41,566 nucleotides of DNA from Terana coerulea (Eukaryota > Basidiomycota > Agaricomycetes > Polyporales > Phanerochaetaceae), in assembly GCA_024811115.1 (NCBI GenBank), contig JAKOGH010000706.1, positions 1 through 41,566 on the forward strand, in the 5' to 3' direction. The position numbers and the translations under genes are program-made. The notes beneath the pieces are model-generated. The model saw only the letters and a list, made by a program, of their open reading frames with translations, was not told where the DNA came from and did not search any database. Within the stretch, counting starts at the first letter, position 1. Each line of letters opens with the position of its first letter. This document shows, in pieces, positions 12,501-23,163 of this stretch.

Positions 12501-14314
12501 AGCCGCCACACGTAAATGGGCCCGGCACGATGGCCCGCCGTGACTTAAAACCAGGCCTCGTGCAAGGCTGCAGGTATAGATAAGATACAGAACGCTGTTT
12601 CAGACCCAATCAGACGTCTGCGTACTCAATTCGTACTATGCTAGTTACTACGCACCATTGGATATTGGATCCACGGCCGAAGAGAGGACCTCAACTACTC
12701 CCGCCAATCAAGCTTTCCGTGTCATTTTGTCTCCGTTGTCAGTGTTGCCTTTCTATGCCTTTGAGGCGACTCATGTGCATGCTACGGGGTGAGTCGGAGC
12801 AGTGGGTCAGCCGTCACGGTCGTGTCCCGTTACCAACTGCCTAGGAGAGAAGTATCAGCGTCGAGATGTCGTTGAATTGGTTGAGCGACCGCGTAGGCTG
12901 CTGTGGATACTTGGATGTCCATGTAGGTGTAACAGCACAGATATCCAGGGCAAGCTTTGATTCACGCGGCTAGATCATGAGAGTCTGGTGCAAATGAGAC
13001 TGGCGGACGGGTCGGAGCGCCGGAGTCCCACGTCACGTCTCTGTCCACTCCCACCACCTTTCGCTTCCTCAAGGCCTCAAGCTCAAGCACCATGACACCT
13101 TCACTAGCCTGCTCTAACTGCATGCGCCTCCCCGGATTCCTTCTTCAATCACGCCTATGATGGTCCCACCTGCCCGCTGGCACTCTTGGACGCTGCTCGT
13201 GCTTTTCGTCGTTTCGCGACCCGAAGAAGAAGAACGAGCACGAGAGCAGCAGCTCTGCGTTTTGCTTGCAGCCTTCCTCGTACCGGACTTCCATGCTTCA
13301 TAATGGTATTATAGGACGGCGAGATCAAGGCTATCCTCCTGGCGGCTCAGATCAAGGTGCGCGAGGTTGTCCATCTGGCAATCCACGACAATGCCCCTCT
13401 GGTCTGATAAAGTTGGTTTGCAGCCATTATGAGTCGACTATCGATTACTCCTCTGTGTTTTCGTCGTCATGGATGTCGCGGTGCTGGTGAAGCCTATACT
13501 AGACCAGTGCCATATTCCTCACACACGCTTATAGGTCCAAATTATGTGTACTATATGCATACTTTTTGCGTCGATTTGCCCTCAGCTATACGCGGACCCA
13601 CAGCTGGAGACTCGGGCCATGACGGTTACATGGGAATAGGCAGGCAGCGTGGCAAGGTGCGCGCTCATTTCATAGTAACTGCGCAACCCCTACTCAGATC
13701 TTTTCTTTCTTAGTCGGATTCTACACACCGTACACAGGACAGCTCAGTTCGAATTGTTGAGAAAACGTCGTGTTATGCTGCGATGAATCTTCTCAAATAG
13801 ACCACAATGCACGCCGAAAGCATACCACCTTAAAGCGTCGAGCATCGACCACTGGCCGCTTTAACTTCATCTAGCAATCACACGGGACCAAGTGCGACAA
13901 TTTTGAGGGCATGCCTCGACCCCCAACCTCACTGTTGCTTTCCCGTCAAGGATTCTACGTCTCCGCTTCCCAGGTCATTGTATTAATGCTACAGCTTCTA
14001 CAACTACTCACGGTCATACCGAGCTACATTAAGACGGTTATATCGTTTCATCCAAAATACTGTATAATGCTATAATGCTAGCCTTCTTCTCGTACTTGAA
14101 AGTACTGTGCGTAGCCGTGATGTACCGTTACGGCCGGGCCCATATAGCCTTGCAACTGCTCAACAAATGAGAGGTATTGATATTTTAGCGCCCATTTGCG
14201 CTCTTCCACCTACCATCACTCGGGTCGTTACTCTCTTCTCTGTGCTCCTCAATTTCACGGACCACTGTATGCTTTTTTAGTACCCGGGGCTCTTGAAGGT
14301 AGTCGATCGTTGCG
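9547..14314. other. Gene-poor interval
   Basis: About 4.8 kb with no frame that joins into a protein-like model on either strand. The longest frames are around 100 codons and have no domain. The only clear structure is the hairpin at 11834-11920, listed separately. A local doublet containing TTCATGTCA lies at about 11768-11800. Decayed mobile elements are likely but I could not name them. Confidence 0.45.
11834..11920. repeat. Long imperfect palindrome (hairpin)
   Basis: The left arm 11834-11878 and right arm 11882-11920 are inverted copies around a three-base centre (TGC). Outer blocks GGCAAGACGACTC / GAGTCGTCTTGCC and inner blocks CGCGAATCTTAAT / ATTAAGATTCGCG pair perfectly. The middle is imperfect, with a few extra bases on the left arm. 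It could be a tiny foldback element, or a transcribed hairpin if a promoter exists. Confidence 0.85.
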
Positions 14315-15691
14315 ATGGCTCATACTGGGAACCCGACGACGATGCACGTAAAGCGCGTCACCCTCACCTCGAAAAAGAACTGGTGGATGGGTACGTGCGC
14401 CCGGCCCTGCCATTACGCTTCACAGCTCTAAGGTGCGCTCTTGATCCCATAAACAGTCGAGCTCGATCAGGACGAGCAGGTATCACCAGCACCCACGCAA
14501 GATGACACCTCGCGCACGCATCGTGACTGGGATCAGAGCCGAAGTAGTAGCGGGTACAGTGCCGGTTCTCAGGAGCATGGCTATGGCAATAGCACGAGTA
14601 GCGGGTCTTCGGGCGACTCGAGGCCGCCACCGATGGATCGAGAGCATTCTGGGACGCAAGCGTATAGGTCGGCGCATCCGTATCGCTCTTCAAGGTCATA
14701 CCAGAGCACTTCCCGCACTCCCCATGCGTCCACAGCTGTTACAAGCATCTACCAACCGCCGACACATCCATCGTCGATCTTCTCCTTCCCCACACCGACT
14801 TCATACTCTGCTCCCCCAAACTCTACGCAGAACCTCCCGCCCTTTGCAACGGGTAGTGCGTCCGAGCTGTTCAAGTGCGTGGTGAAGAAGCCCAACGTCG
14901 TGCAGATGGAAATCAATGGCGAGATGCAGAGCAACGAGAGAGATGTGACGGTGCAGTTTCTTGCCGAGCTGAGGGTGTATACAACCGTGAGCCGTCACCG
15001 AAATGTCTGCGCTTTCCTCGGTGCCCTCGAGAGCGGAGGAATGGTGCTGGAGTTCATCGACGGCCGGACACTCTGGGACGTCATCAAAGATTCTTACGCT
15101 CCGGACTCGAAGACTCCTCTCACTCGCGCGAAGAAGATAGACTTTCATGACCAACTCCTCGATGGTCTCACACATCTACACGCGTTCGGACTTAGTCACG
15201 GCGATCTCTCTCTTCTGAACATTCAAGTCACCTGGTCCAGCGACACAATGAAGCTACTTGACTTTGGTCGGTCCGTGGTCGCAGACTCTGTGTTCGCCTC
15301 ACCGGAGGACGACCTCGCTGAGCCTCCACACGCGTCCTCCCCTGCGCCATTACCCCGCGCCCCCGTGAACTCCCGTTTTGGCGTTCGTTCACCAAGCGTT
15401 CCCTTCGCACCGCCTCCGCCCTACGCGTATAATCTCCAGCCTACCCATGACGGTCGCCGCATTGAGCAGATTCATCCGGGCACAAGACCATTCAGCGCGC
15501 CTGAGGTCCTGCGAGGCGAATGTCTCGATCCGCTGCTTGCGGATGCGTACGGGTTTGGTTTGGTCCTGGCCTGCTTGGACTTACAGAAGCATGTGGACAT
15601 GAAGCCTTGGGAGCAGCGCAAGGACAGCCTACCGAACGGACTGCTGGCGAGTCTTGGCGAGTTTGGTCCGAGGTGTGCACCGTACCTATAG
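14315..15691 (+). CDS. Protein kinase domain protein with in-frame TAG near the C-lobe end
   Basis: Exon 1 (14315-14390) and exon 2 (14457-15691) join in phase across a 66-bp GTACGT...CAG intron into 436 residues. The first 150 residues are Ser/Gly/Pro/His-rich and look disordered. The kinase domain follows. The beta-3 lysine is probably in VVKK (residue 169/170). A likely alpha-C Glu lies in AELRVY (196), with the hinge region at VLEFIDG. The catalytic loop is HGDLSLLN (Asp 275, Asn 280), the metal-binding motif is DFG (294-296), APE is at 373-375 and the F-helix motif is DAYGFG. The loop has HGD rather than HRD, and about 77 residues, rich in Pro, separate DFG from APE. The catalytic residues are all present, so activity is plausible. 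I cannot assign a named kinase family. After the TAG the same frame stays open to 15802 and reads RWNERR, like kinase subdomain XI. Confidence 0.85.
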
Positions 15692-15802
15692 AGGTGGAAT
15701 GAACGTCGAAGACTCCATCGAGAGGACGAAATAGGCTCAACTGGCGATGCCGAACTCAACTTCACGCCGCAGGTGCCAATGGAAACGCATACGAGTACAT
15801 AA
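15692..15802 (+). pseudogene. In-frame continuation of the kinase frame beyond the TAG
   Basis: After the TAG at 15689-15691 the kinase frame continues for 36 sense codons to a TAA at 15800-15802, starting RWNERRRLHRED. Kinase C-lobes usually carry a W-N-x-x-x-x-x-R-P-like element about here, so this may be the original C-terminus cut off by a point mutation, or a readthrough extension. I infer this from one short motif only. Confidence 0.4.
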
Positions 15803-17565
15803 GAGCTGTGGACGATGGGATATCTCACTAGTGAAATACCATGCTGATGTATCCGCCTCGACACCATGTACGTTAGTGTATTATAGTGCAATCCCACTCA
15901 TTGGATAATATTATGGCCGCAGTGAATCGCCGCCCTGAATTCCCTGAAGATTACGCGCGTGCTCAGATCGAAGTCGTAATCGGAAAGCTGTAAACCATAG
16001 AAAAGAACTCGCTGTATGGGTTGCGCAAAGACATGAATAGAACAATTCTTGACTTCGTCTTCTTCTCACAACCCTTGAAGTGACAGAATCAGTAGGTATG
16101 GTATCAAGGATCTAACGTAACGGTACAGTACGTACCATCCGGATCCACTGCGCTTCCGTCGTCGTACCAGAAATCCGGACTATCCATTAGCTGGACAACT
16201 AGAGAGGCCATAGGTCAGCACGCCGGTGAGCTGTGTTGGCAAGTTGATCAGCAGAGCGGAGAAAACCCAACCAGTGAGGAGCGTGCAGTCAAGCTAGACA
16301 CGGTCGTATACTACGACGTAGGCCGAGTTCGTGCTTAGAGCTGCTTAGAGCGCTTCTCCGACTCTAACTGTCGGCGCTTACACCACACGGCACTAGTAGC
16401 CGGCCCTGGTCTCCGCGGTGATACCGCGTACCCACGGCGTACCGCATCCACTGGCAATGTCGATGGCCTTTCCTAGGCCGTGTAAGCATGTCGTGAGGTA
16501 AGAGCCCAGCACTACATATGAGCCTTGAACTCCGTGGAAGGTCACTAACCAATCGTATTCAGACGATAACGCGACAAAGCCTCGCATGAAGTGGGCAGAT
16601 ACAGACAACAGGAGTATAAAATCACAGGTCGAAACCAACGACTGAGTTCAATTTCTTCGCCACCCGCCGAATCTCTTGAGGGGTCGGCTTTTCCAGCACA
16701 GCTCTGACGGCCTTGCATTTACGATTGCGTTGGCGTCGCTTGGTCGCTTCTAGGTAGGGTGGCGTAGGGGGCTATTGACTGTTGAGCTTAAGGGACTTGG
16801 ATGTAGGATCGACACGACTCACCTCGACGGTTTCAGCGGGTGGCGGCAATCCTTCACCAGTGGCAAGGCTCAGAGCCTATGCGACATGCCGCGTCAGAGG
16901 AATGCCAACTCCCCTGTAATTGAGTGTTACGCACCTCGAAATCACGTTCCGCTCCGGAGACCTTCGATGGTGCAGTCTCATTGTCTACAATGACATCGGA
17001 TTCCTAAACAGTGCTCTGTGAGCTGAAGGGACGCTTCGACACCCGAGGCAACGTACCTCTGTGCCGTCAAAACCACCTGCAGCCCTGACGCGCCTCAGGT
17101 GCAGCGCAACTGCATATGGCGCGGCGCGGACTCTACCGAAATCTGGTTCAAAACGGCGGCAGCGGCGTCCATGTGAGAAGGAGAACGAGGACGGCGTTGG
17201 GAGGAGGACGGAGGACGGAGGTTACAGCGTGTGGTCGAGGTGAGCGGGTCGAGTCGAACGATGAGCTGAATACTGATACGAACCTTACAGGGCGTAATCC
17301 CCAGTCCTAGATCTGATGCTCACGATGGGCCCCGCTGGCGTATCGTTGTCCAAAAGGGAAAACATTGACCTTCCTTAAGTGGCGTCGAAACGGCCGCTTT
17401 AGGATAGGCACTGCGAAAACGGACTGTTCGCGGAGGGCTTCGCCCACCCAACGGGAGGGCTCAGCGTACATTTTAGGTACGGCCTCTCAAAGTGGAACGT
17501 GTCGGAAAGAGAAGAGGTGTGTCAGGAGATGTCAGAAATTGAGGCTCCGACGTTAACAATGCAGC
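15803..17565. other. Intergenic region, one weak minus-strand frame
   Basis: No recognisable gene. A minus-strand frame at 16393-16638 (81 codons) has a hydrophobic start and plausible composition, but it has no domain, no clear splice partners and no neighbouring exons that extend it. I do not call it as a gene. The plus-strand frames at 17061-17556 are Arg-rich and look like chance frames. Confidence 0.4.
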
Positions 17566-17572
17566 TATAAAA
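17566..17572 (+). promoter_or_regulatory. TATA box of the membrane-protein gene
   Basis: TATAAAA lies 80 bp upstream of the ATG at 17646, with a C-rich leader between them. This spacing suits a fungal core promoter. It argues that the ATG at 17646 is the start rather than the upstream in-frame GTG at 17580, which lies only 14 bp from the TATA box. Confidence 0.6.
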
Positions 17573-17645
17573 GCAGGACGTGGGCATCGACAAAGCCCTA
17601 CCAACCCTCAACCCCCCTCCCCCGCGACACCGGCTTTACGCTTCA

Positions 17646-18621
17646 ATGCCTTTCGCCCCGGACGCTCCCTTCAAGTATTACCGCAGAGTATTCCGACCGC
17701 TTTACATGAGCCCGGGGCTTTTGCTTCAGTACATTCGGGGAAATGGACGCTTTGAAGACGCTTTCGTTAAACGCGATCTCGTGCGTTCAGCACTTGTGTT
17801 AGCTGCGGCTCTCGTTACCCTTATCCTAATCGCTATCGCCTGCGGGTGCTACTTCCTTCTGCGACGCATCTCCCGGCTTGTCATGTCGTGCAAAGGCAAC
17901 CTCGCCTCCAGTTTCCTGTCACCGCACGGCTATCGACGTCAACACTGGGACTCGGAGCGAAGCAGAAGCTCAGTGAGGGACACGGTGAGGATGTGGTGGG
18001 GGATCGTGAGGTTGTGGCGGAGGACGATCGTGATGAGATGGATGACTTAGTGGTGAGTGCGCCGCACATCGTCGCTTCGACGCCCGCTTTCTGGAGATTG
18101 ATCACTTGTTCGACATTTAGGAAGAGAGAGAAGTTGAAGATATGCTCTCGGCCAACATTGAGGCCTTCAGATATGATGATGTTCCTCATCCTCCGAGCCC
18201 CTCGCCTACGCGTCAGCAAGACCATGACACGGCGGTATGTGTTGTGTTTGCGATCCACTGTGTCCAGAGACTTATTCTTCTTCCACACCTCACTCAGCGC
18301 CGTTCCCTGGTGGAATTGGCGTTTGGGAAGAAATACTCGACTGTCGACCAGTCTCCTCATCCTATGCCCCGGCCTTCTCCGCAGTCGATGCCCCAAATGT
18401 CCACCTCCCGTGGGAAGAAGCCAGCTCCCCTAGACATCGAAGAGGATGACGACCCTGGGTCCTCCTCTGAGCCTGAGGGTGGCGACCACTCCATCTCTCC
18501 TCCCTCAAGCCCCACGTCTGGTGCTTCTTCGCGTCGCGCTAAGAGTTTCTACCGAGGTGACGGCAGGCCACGCATGTCGACGTTGCCGTCGGCAGGTCTT
18601 TGGGAGCATCGCTCTCATTGA
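17646..18621 (+). CDS. Hypothetical single-pass membrane protein
   Basis: The protein starts MPFAPDAPFKYYRRVF. At about residues 58-80 it has one strong transmembrane helix (ALVLAAALVTLILIAIAC), flanked by basic residues (KRD before, RRISR after). An acidic region (DREVVAEDDRDEMDDLV) and a Ser/Pro-rich, acidic tail with a basic end follow. Splices at 18053-18120 and 18235-18297 (GTGAGT...TAG and GTATGT...CAG) join exons ending at 18052, 18121-18234 and 18298-18621 in phase. One further intron must lie between about 17885 and 17980 to move from the frame of the helix to that of the acidic segment. Several donor and acceptor pairs fit (for example 17889 or 17919 to 17974), and I could not choose. 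No signal peptide or known domain was recognised. Topology and function are open. Confidence 0.6.
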
Positions 18622-19760
18622 TATACTGTGAGTGTTTGTAATCCCCGGTAGCATTCTATTTAGCTCACTACGCCACAGAGACACCCTACACCAACACTCG
18701 TTCACTCTCATATACATAGTACTGTCTGTCCTTCTCTATTCGCCCATTCTTCTTGTTTGTACCTACGTTATTTGTGTACTGGAGGTGCACTTTCACGATC
18801 CTACTCTTACACAATGAAGTTCACATCAATGATCTTACTCTCGTGAAGTGGGAACCTACATGCTGTGGTAGTTATTGAAACATTGTACGTATGGCGAACT
18901 GTGGCGAACCAAACTGACAGACAGATAAGAGCAATGATGGCCAGAGGTGACAGCAGCAGATGTCTCCAGTGAAATGTATCGATAATATATTATAATCGTG
19001 TAAGCCACAGCAACATACTTATCACTACGCTGACAACTAGGATTATTACACTCTTGCAAACCGAGGCCATGGAGTTGTGCGTTCTTCCAGCGCGATGCGA
19101 GTATTGATGATAAGGCAAGACGCAACGCGAGATGCCCAAGTGCGAGAAGGCGAGCATACGTCCGCGTCCGCGTTGTGGTCATATCGCTTGTTTCGGCACG
19201 TGCTGTGACCAAGTTGCCGTGGGCCTGATCTGGAGTAAGCAGGGAGACCAACCAGAGTCGCATTTACCACGCGACGTGTAGGGTCTTGGTCCAACAGTCG
19301 AGTGCATGGGAGACGGAGAGCGGATGAGATACGCAGAGTTCCAGCTCGTCCACGGGGCGAGCGTCAGCTGCAGCAGCGCCGACACACCTGGAAGTGGTGC
19401 CGTGGATAACTGGTGATCGTGCGCGTGCTCATGCTCGGGCTGAGCCAGGGATGGTTGGAGGTGCGGCCGTGAGGTTGGTGGCGGCCGGGTATTGATAGGT
19501 GCCTGCGAGGCAGAGCTCGCCCATGGACGCCATACATCCCGAGGTGGAGCGGCGACGGGCTTGAGTTGTGGAGATCGGGGCGACGGTGAAGACTTGAACA
19601 TGCCCTCGCATGGGTAAACTGAGACGGGGGTGCGGTAGCTGGAGTGGTGGATAGCAAATGTGACATAGACGGCGCGGGAGATGTGAAAGGCAGCAAGCTC
19701 GATGTCGACGACACAACTGACATGGGCGATGATGGTGGCATCCCAGGGGACGATACCGTC
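18622..19760. other. Intergenic region, no supported gene
   Basis: The 3' flank of the membrane-protein gene is followed by sequence without a supported gene. A 235-codon frame on the minus strand (19179-19886) overlaps competing frames, is rich in Ser, Pro, His and Thr, and runs into a dispersed repeat, so I treat it as a chance or relic frame. Confidence 0.4.
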
Positions 19761-20138
19761 GACTCGCGTCAACCAGTACGACGCGCTGTAGTGTCCGGAA
19801 CACGTCGGACGACTGATGAGTGTGGCGCCGTGATCCCGCAGGCCAGCTGTAGCTCCCTTCCCTGTCGCAAGGAACATACTCCACATCCTTTATCGCAGCC
19901 GCCGCTTGGTCTTCTCCGCTAGTTTGGGCCAGCCATGGATAATCTGCTTGTGGCTTGTCGTATCCGAGTCATCCTTGCATGCATAGCCTCAACCGTAAGT
20001 TGTCTCCTACCCGACGCCGGCTTTCAAGATCCCCGTGCATTGGATCGTCTTGAATATACTACACTTCACGTTTAAGACTTCTCGTCGCGTATAAGTGTAA
20101 AAGTGACTCACTGGGAATTGCGAATGTGGTGGTCCAAC
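19761..20138 (+). repeat. Dispersed repeat, copy A (uninterrupted)
   Basis: This segment of about 380 bp is clearly homologous, in direct orientation, to 29168-30578. Shared blocks include GTGTGGCGCCGTGATCCCGC, GTCGCAAGGAACATA, CTAGTTTGGGCC/CCAGTTTGGGCC and GTCATCCTTGCATGCAT. In copy B it is split by about 1 kb of insertions at the site AGCTGCAG; here the same place reads AGCTGTAG without an insertion. A short frame starting MDNLLVACRIRVILACIAST, followed by GTAAGT, is partly kept in the other copy, but I do not claim it is a gene. The repeat family is unknown. Confidence 0.75.
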
Positions 20139-20321
20139 TACTTGGTCATGCCATTCTCATATGTCATAAAAGAGAGGGTAGACTTAATCCGACAGACATT
20201 GAGGAGGAGTGATGCCCTTCTACACATCTCAGCTCAATCGTGACCTTCGTCGACCCAACCTCACAAGCACAGCCCGAGCGTGAAAAATCGAGGTATATGG
20301 TGACACCTGGCGTGCGCTTAA

Positions 20322-20579
20322 TCACGTATTCGTCGCCGATGAAGGGCTGGACGGGATGACCAGTGGCCGTAACAGCATCTGCAGGCCACAGTGATGAGGC
20401 TGGCTCCCTTCAGTATCGGACACAGGCCATGCACCGATGTCATCTTGTTCAAGAGGGTAGCCAGATTGGCGTAGGTAAGAAGGCCGGTTCGGAGTCGTCT
20501 TGCACTCATTCAGTTCAATGATAGACTGCACGAACTCCTTGCATGCCTGGAAGTCGGGGAGGCCTATACTGTACATCAC
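20322..20579 (-). CDS. Small hypothetical ORF
   Basis: An 85-codon frame starting MMYSIGLPDFQACKEFVQSI has protein-like composition in its first half and a Ser/Pro-rich end. There is no domain, no promoter signal I can point to and no clear exon partner. It may be an exon of a decayed gene. A chance frame is possible. Confidence 0.2.
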   Translation of the reverse strand: MMYSIGLPDFQACKEFVQSIIELNECKTTPNRPSYLRQSGYPLEQDDIGAWPVSDTEGSQPHHCGLQMLLRPLVIPSSPSSATNT

Positions 20580-21271
20580 CGCAAGGGAAGACTCCGAGGC
20601 AGCTCCGCTATCATAGGCTCAGATCTAATGCCTTACTAGGATGAACTAAGCAGCAAATACGGATCATCAGTGCACGATTCCTTGACTGGTGTAGAATTCT
20701 ACCACGCACCTTTATCGGAATACTCGACTTTCCCGTACTTAAACATACTTGTGAAGAACCAAGGCTGCCGAAATTATGATATATGAACCTGTGCCATAAC
20801 TCGAGCGGCGGCTGTTGCCGCTACTAGCTCCGCTGGGAAAAGCTACGGGTGGAATGGAACGTCTGCAGGATACCCTCAATGTCCATGAGGCGGAAGCACG
20901 GCACCGGCCCCGTGGCCGGGTAATCCGCACTACAGGACGCAGTCAATACGGCAAGGGACTACAAAGCACCCAGCTGCTTACCTTGAAACGCTCTCCGGAA
21001 CTTCCGCTAGACCAAGACGCGCCGCCGCTAGCATCACACCCATGACCATACCTAGTCACGGTATTCGTAGCGCTCGCACTGCAGGTTAATATAGGTGCAA
21101 GTCAAGCCACGGTGGTCGCTCGATTTTGTGAACATGAAGTCGGCGGCGGCGGCGGAGTGTGGAAGTAAGCTAACGGGTTGGCATCGTCAGGCGCGCATAT
21201 AGTCAGCCAGATTAGGGCGGGGACTCACAATCGTAATCATCGTCGCCATCCGACGGCGGTGTCGGCGCTGC

Positions 21272-21699
21272 TTGTCCTCCAGGTTCCACCACAACCGCCA
21301 TGCCTCGCCCCCGAAGATGTTGTACCCCTCACTGCAGCGGCTCCTCGTCTTCCGCGACCACCCCTACCATCCAGACCAGTACAACGTCCGCGCCCGCCCA
21401 TACCTGCCCATTCCATCTCTACTCCAGCCTCAAATTCAAGAACATATGCCTCGTACTCAACCCCTCGCCGTTGCAGGCGGCTACCAACATCCTGAAAGTT
21501 ACATCAACGCAATTCAGGAAAGGTACGGAACGTGTACACGAGCCTTGATAATGCGATTGATATCGCGCTTGATGTTAACGAACATCTCCATGTATGGCTC
21601 AATGTTCTCTACCAGCATGTCGTTCTTGGTCTTCAAATAGCCTTCGCAGATCTGTACCATTTGCCGTTCGGTTCTATGAGAGAATGGAGTGGTCGATAA
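21272..21699 (+). pseudogene. Hypothetical protein-coding segment broken by one frameshift
   Basis: The frame open from 21272 gives convincing protein text (PSLQRLLVFRDHPYHPDQYN to HPESYINAIQE). At about 21518-21523 the sense shifts to the next frame, which continues for about 58 codons with strong helix-like composition (NVYTSLDNAIDIALDV, LHVWLNVLYQHVVLGLQ) to TAA at 21697-21699. One base too few in GAAAGG would explain the break. An upstream exon with acceptor CTCCAG at about 21275 is possible. No family was recognised. It could be a pseudogene, a sequencing error, or two unrelated frames, although the sharp hand-over argues for the first two. Confidence 0.4.
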
Positions 21700-21919
21700 G
21701 CAGAAAAATGAATGATGTCAAACAGCGGACAGACCTCGCACCATACCTTACGCCGACTCGAGCTCCGGTCTCGTTGTATCCTTCCAGTGTGCATACACTC
21801 AATTGCTTATGCGCGGTGGACAATATATGCTTGCTAGGGGTTGAAGCTTCAACACTATATGGAGCTTAGTCGACGTGCCCATACTAACGACTGAGAAACC
21901 CACCATGTTCGTGCGACGT

Positions 21920-22037
21920 TGTCCAGATGTCTAAGGCTACAATGGCAAGCATGGCAGCTGGGAAGCAGTCACTGGCTGAGCTCAGCGCTGCAACGCGAGG
22001 CAAGCTGCGAGCGCTCACCCGAGCGGGGCGGGATCAG
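21920..22037 (+). mobile_element. Interior stub and polypurine-like tract (copy 2)
   Basis: This is the counterpart of 4069-4200. It ends GAGCGGGGCGGGATCAG directly before the LTR start TGCGAC, which reads as a polypurine tract. Similarity to the first stub is patchy. The left limit is approximate. Confidence 0.55.
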
Positions 22038-22912
22038 TGCGACAGCCGAATTAGGCAGGTGTTTGAGATGGTTTGGTCGTCGGCGTGACCCCGTTGATTG
22101 TCAGTAAACGGACTGCCAGCCGCAAAAACATATAAATACCCAGCCGACCTTGCTCTTTCTCCTCACCAGCCTTCCCTCTCTCCTTCTTTTCTTCCCCTTC
22201 CCTTCCCCAAGCCTCTCCAGGTGTGCGGCGGGAGGACTTTCCGGCTTTGCGTCTCTGCGGGTAGCACCTCGTCACCTCTCCCGTCGTCTACGTTCATGGG
22301 TCCACCAACACAACACAAGTGCCAGTGGTGGCACGGATGCGCTAGGGGCCTCGGTGCCTACAAACCTCCGTGACCTTGTGTACCCACCGTAGGCGGTCGG
22401 CTTGACGGCGGCGAGCGTGTCCATGGATCTCCTTTGCCCGCGTCCTCCCACCAGTCCGTGCACCCGAGGCTCCTTCGACAATTCGGCTCCCTCCCCCCTC
22501 CTTCCGACGGCTGCGATGTGTGGCAGGTATGTGTAGCTCCATGGCACAGGTGCAGGTCGTGACAACCCCTCGTCGTCCGGGCGTGCGGAACCATACTTGG
22601 GCTGGTGACTGGCCTCAGTCGAGTATGGCGGTCTATGGCCATACGTTTCCCGGGCGAGCAGCGACTTGACCCCTGCACCTTCATGGGGCGAGCTACCTCG
22701 CTGTGCATTGCGCTTACGCCGTCTTTCGACTCTCACCGGGTTGTGGTATAACTTAAAGGTACGTCCCGAGGGAGGGCGGGCATCGTTCTGATGCTTGTCC
22801 TGGCGTGGACCTTTACGTGGTCCTCGGGATAAGTACTCGGAGCTGTAAGCTTGCAGAGGAAACCAACTCACGCCTTAATTTTCTTTGCGCTTTTCTATTG
22901 CCTGAAGTCACA
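22038..22912 (+). mobile_element. 875-bp LTR, copy 2 (inverted relative to copy 1)
   Basis: It begins TGCGAC and ends GTCACA, is exactly 875 bp like copy 1, and differs from it by nine substitutions and no indels. TATAAATA lies at 22131-22138. The flank after the 3' end (TATGTATC) shows no primer-binding site, so this is a 3' LTR or a recombination remnant rather than the 5' LTR of an intact element. The open frame of 199 codons on its minus strand (22272-22871) carries four replacement and three silent differences from the copy-1 frame, which gives no sign of purifying selection. Confidence 0.8.
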
Positions 22913-23163
22913 TATGTATCATATTTGTTCATCAGGAAAGGGACTCTGGGTACATAGTAGCGCCCGGCTACCCAAGCCTATCGGAGGCAAGGGTCGAAGT
23001 GCAGTGCAACCGCAAGCTATGCATACCTCAGGTTACCTCGAGTATGCTCAGGTTGCGGCTGTAGGTGCTCGTATTTAGCACTTAATATAGAACAATTCGA
23101 TATTTTTGACAGACTATATTTAACTACAGGAGACTTGCATAGGGGTACAGGTTCTACAGGTAA

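Noticed and set aside
19179..19886. 235-codon minus-strand frame as a gene
   Set aside because: Three overlapping frames are open, composition is low in complexity, there is no domain, and the 5' part lies in a dispersed repeat.
4069..22037. An 18-kb composite or giant transposon bounded by the inverted LTRs
   Set aside because: The enclosed genes are ordinary host genes, the LTR interiors face each other as stubs, and no mobilising gene or target duplication supports a single unit.
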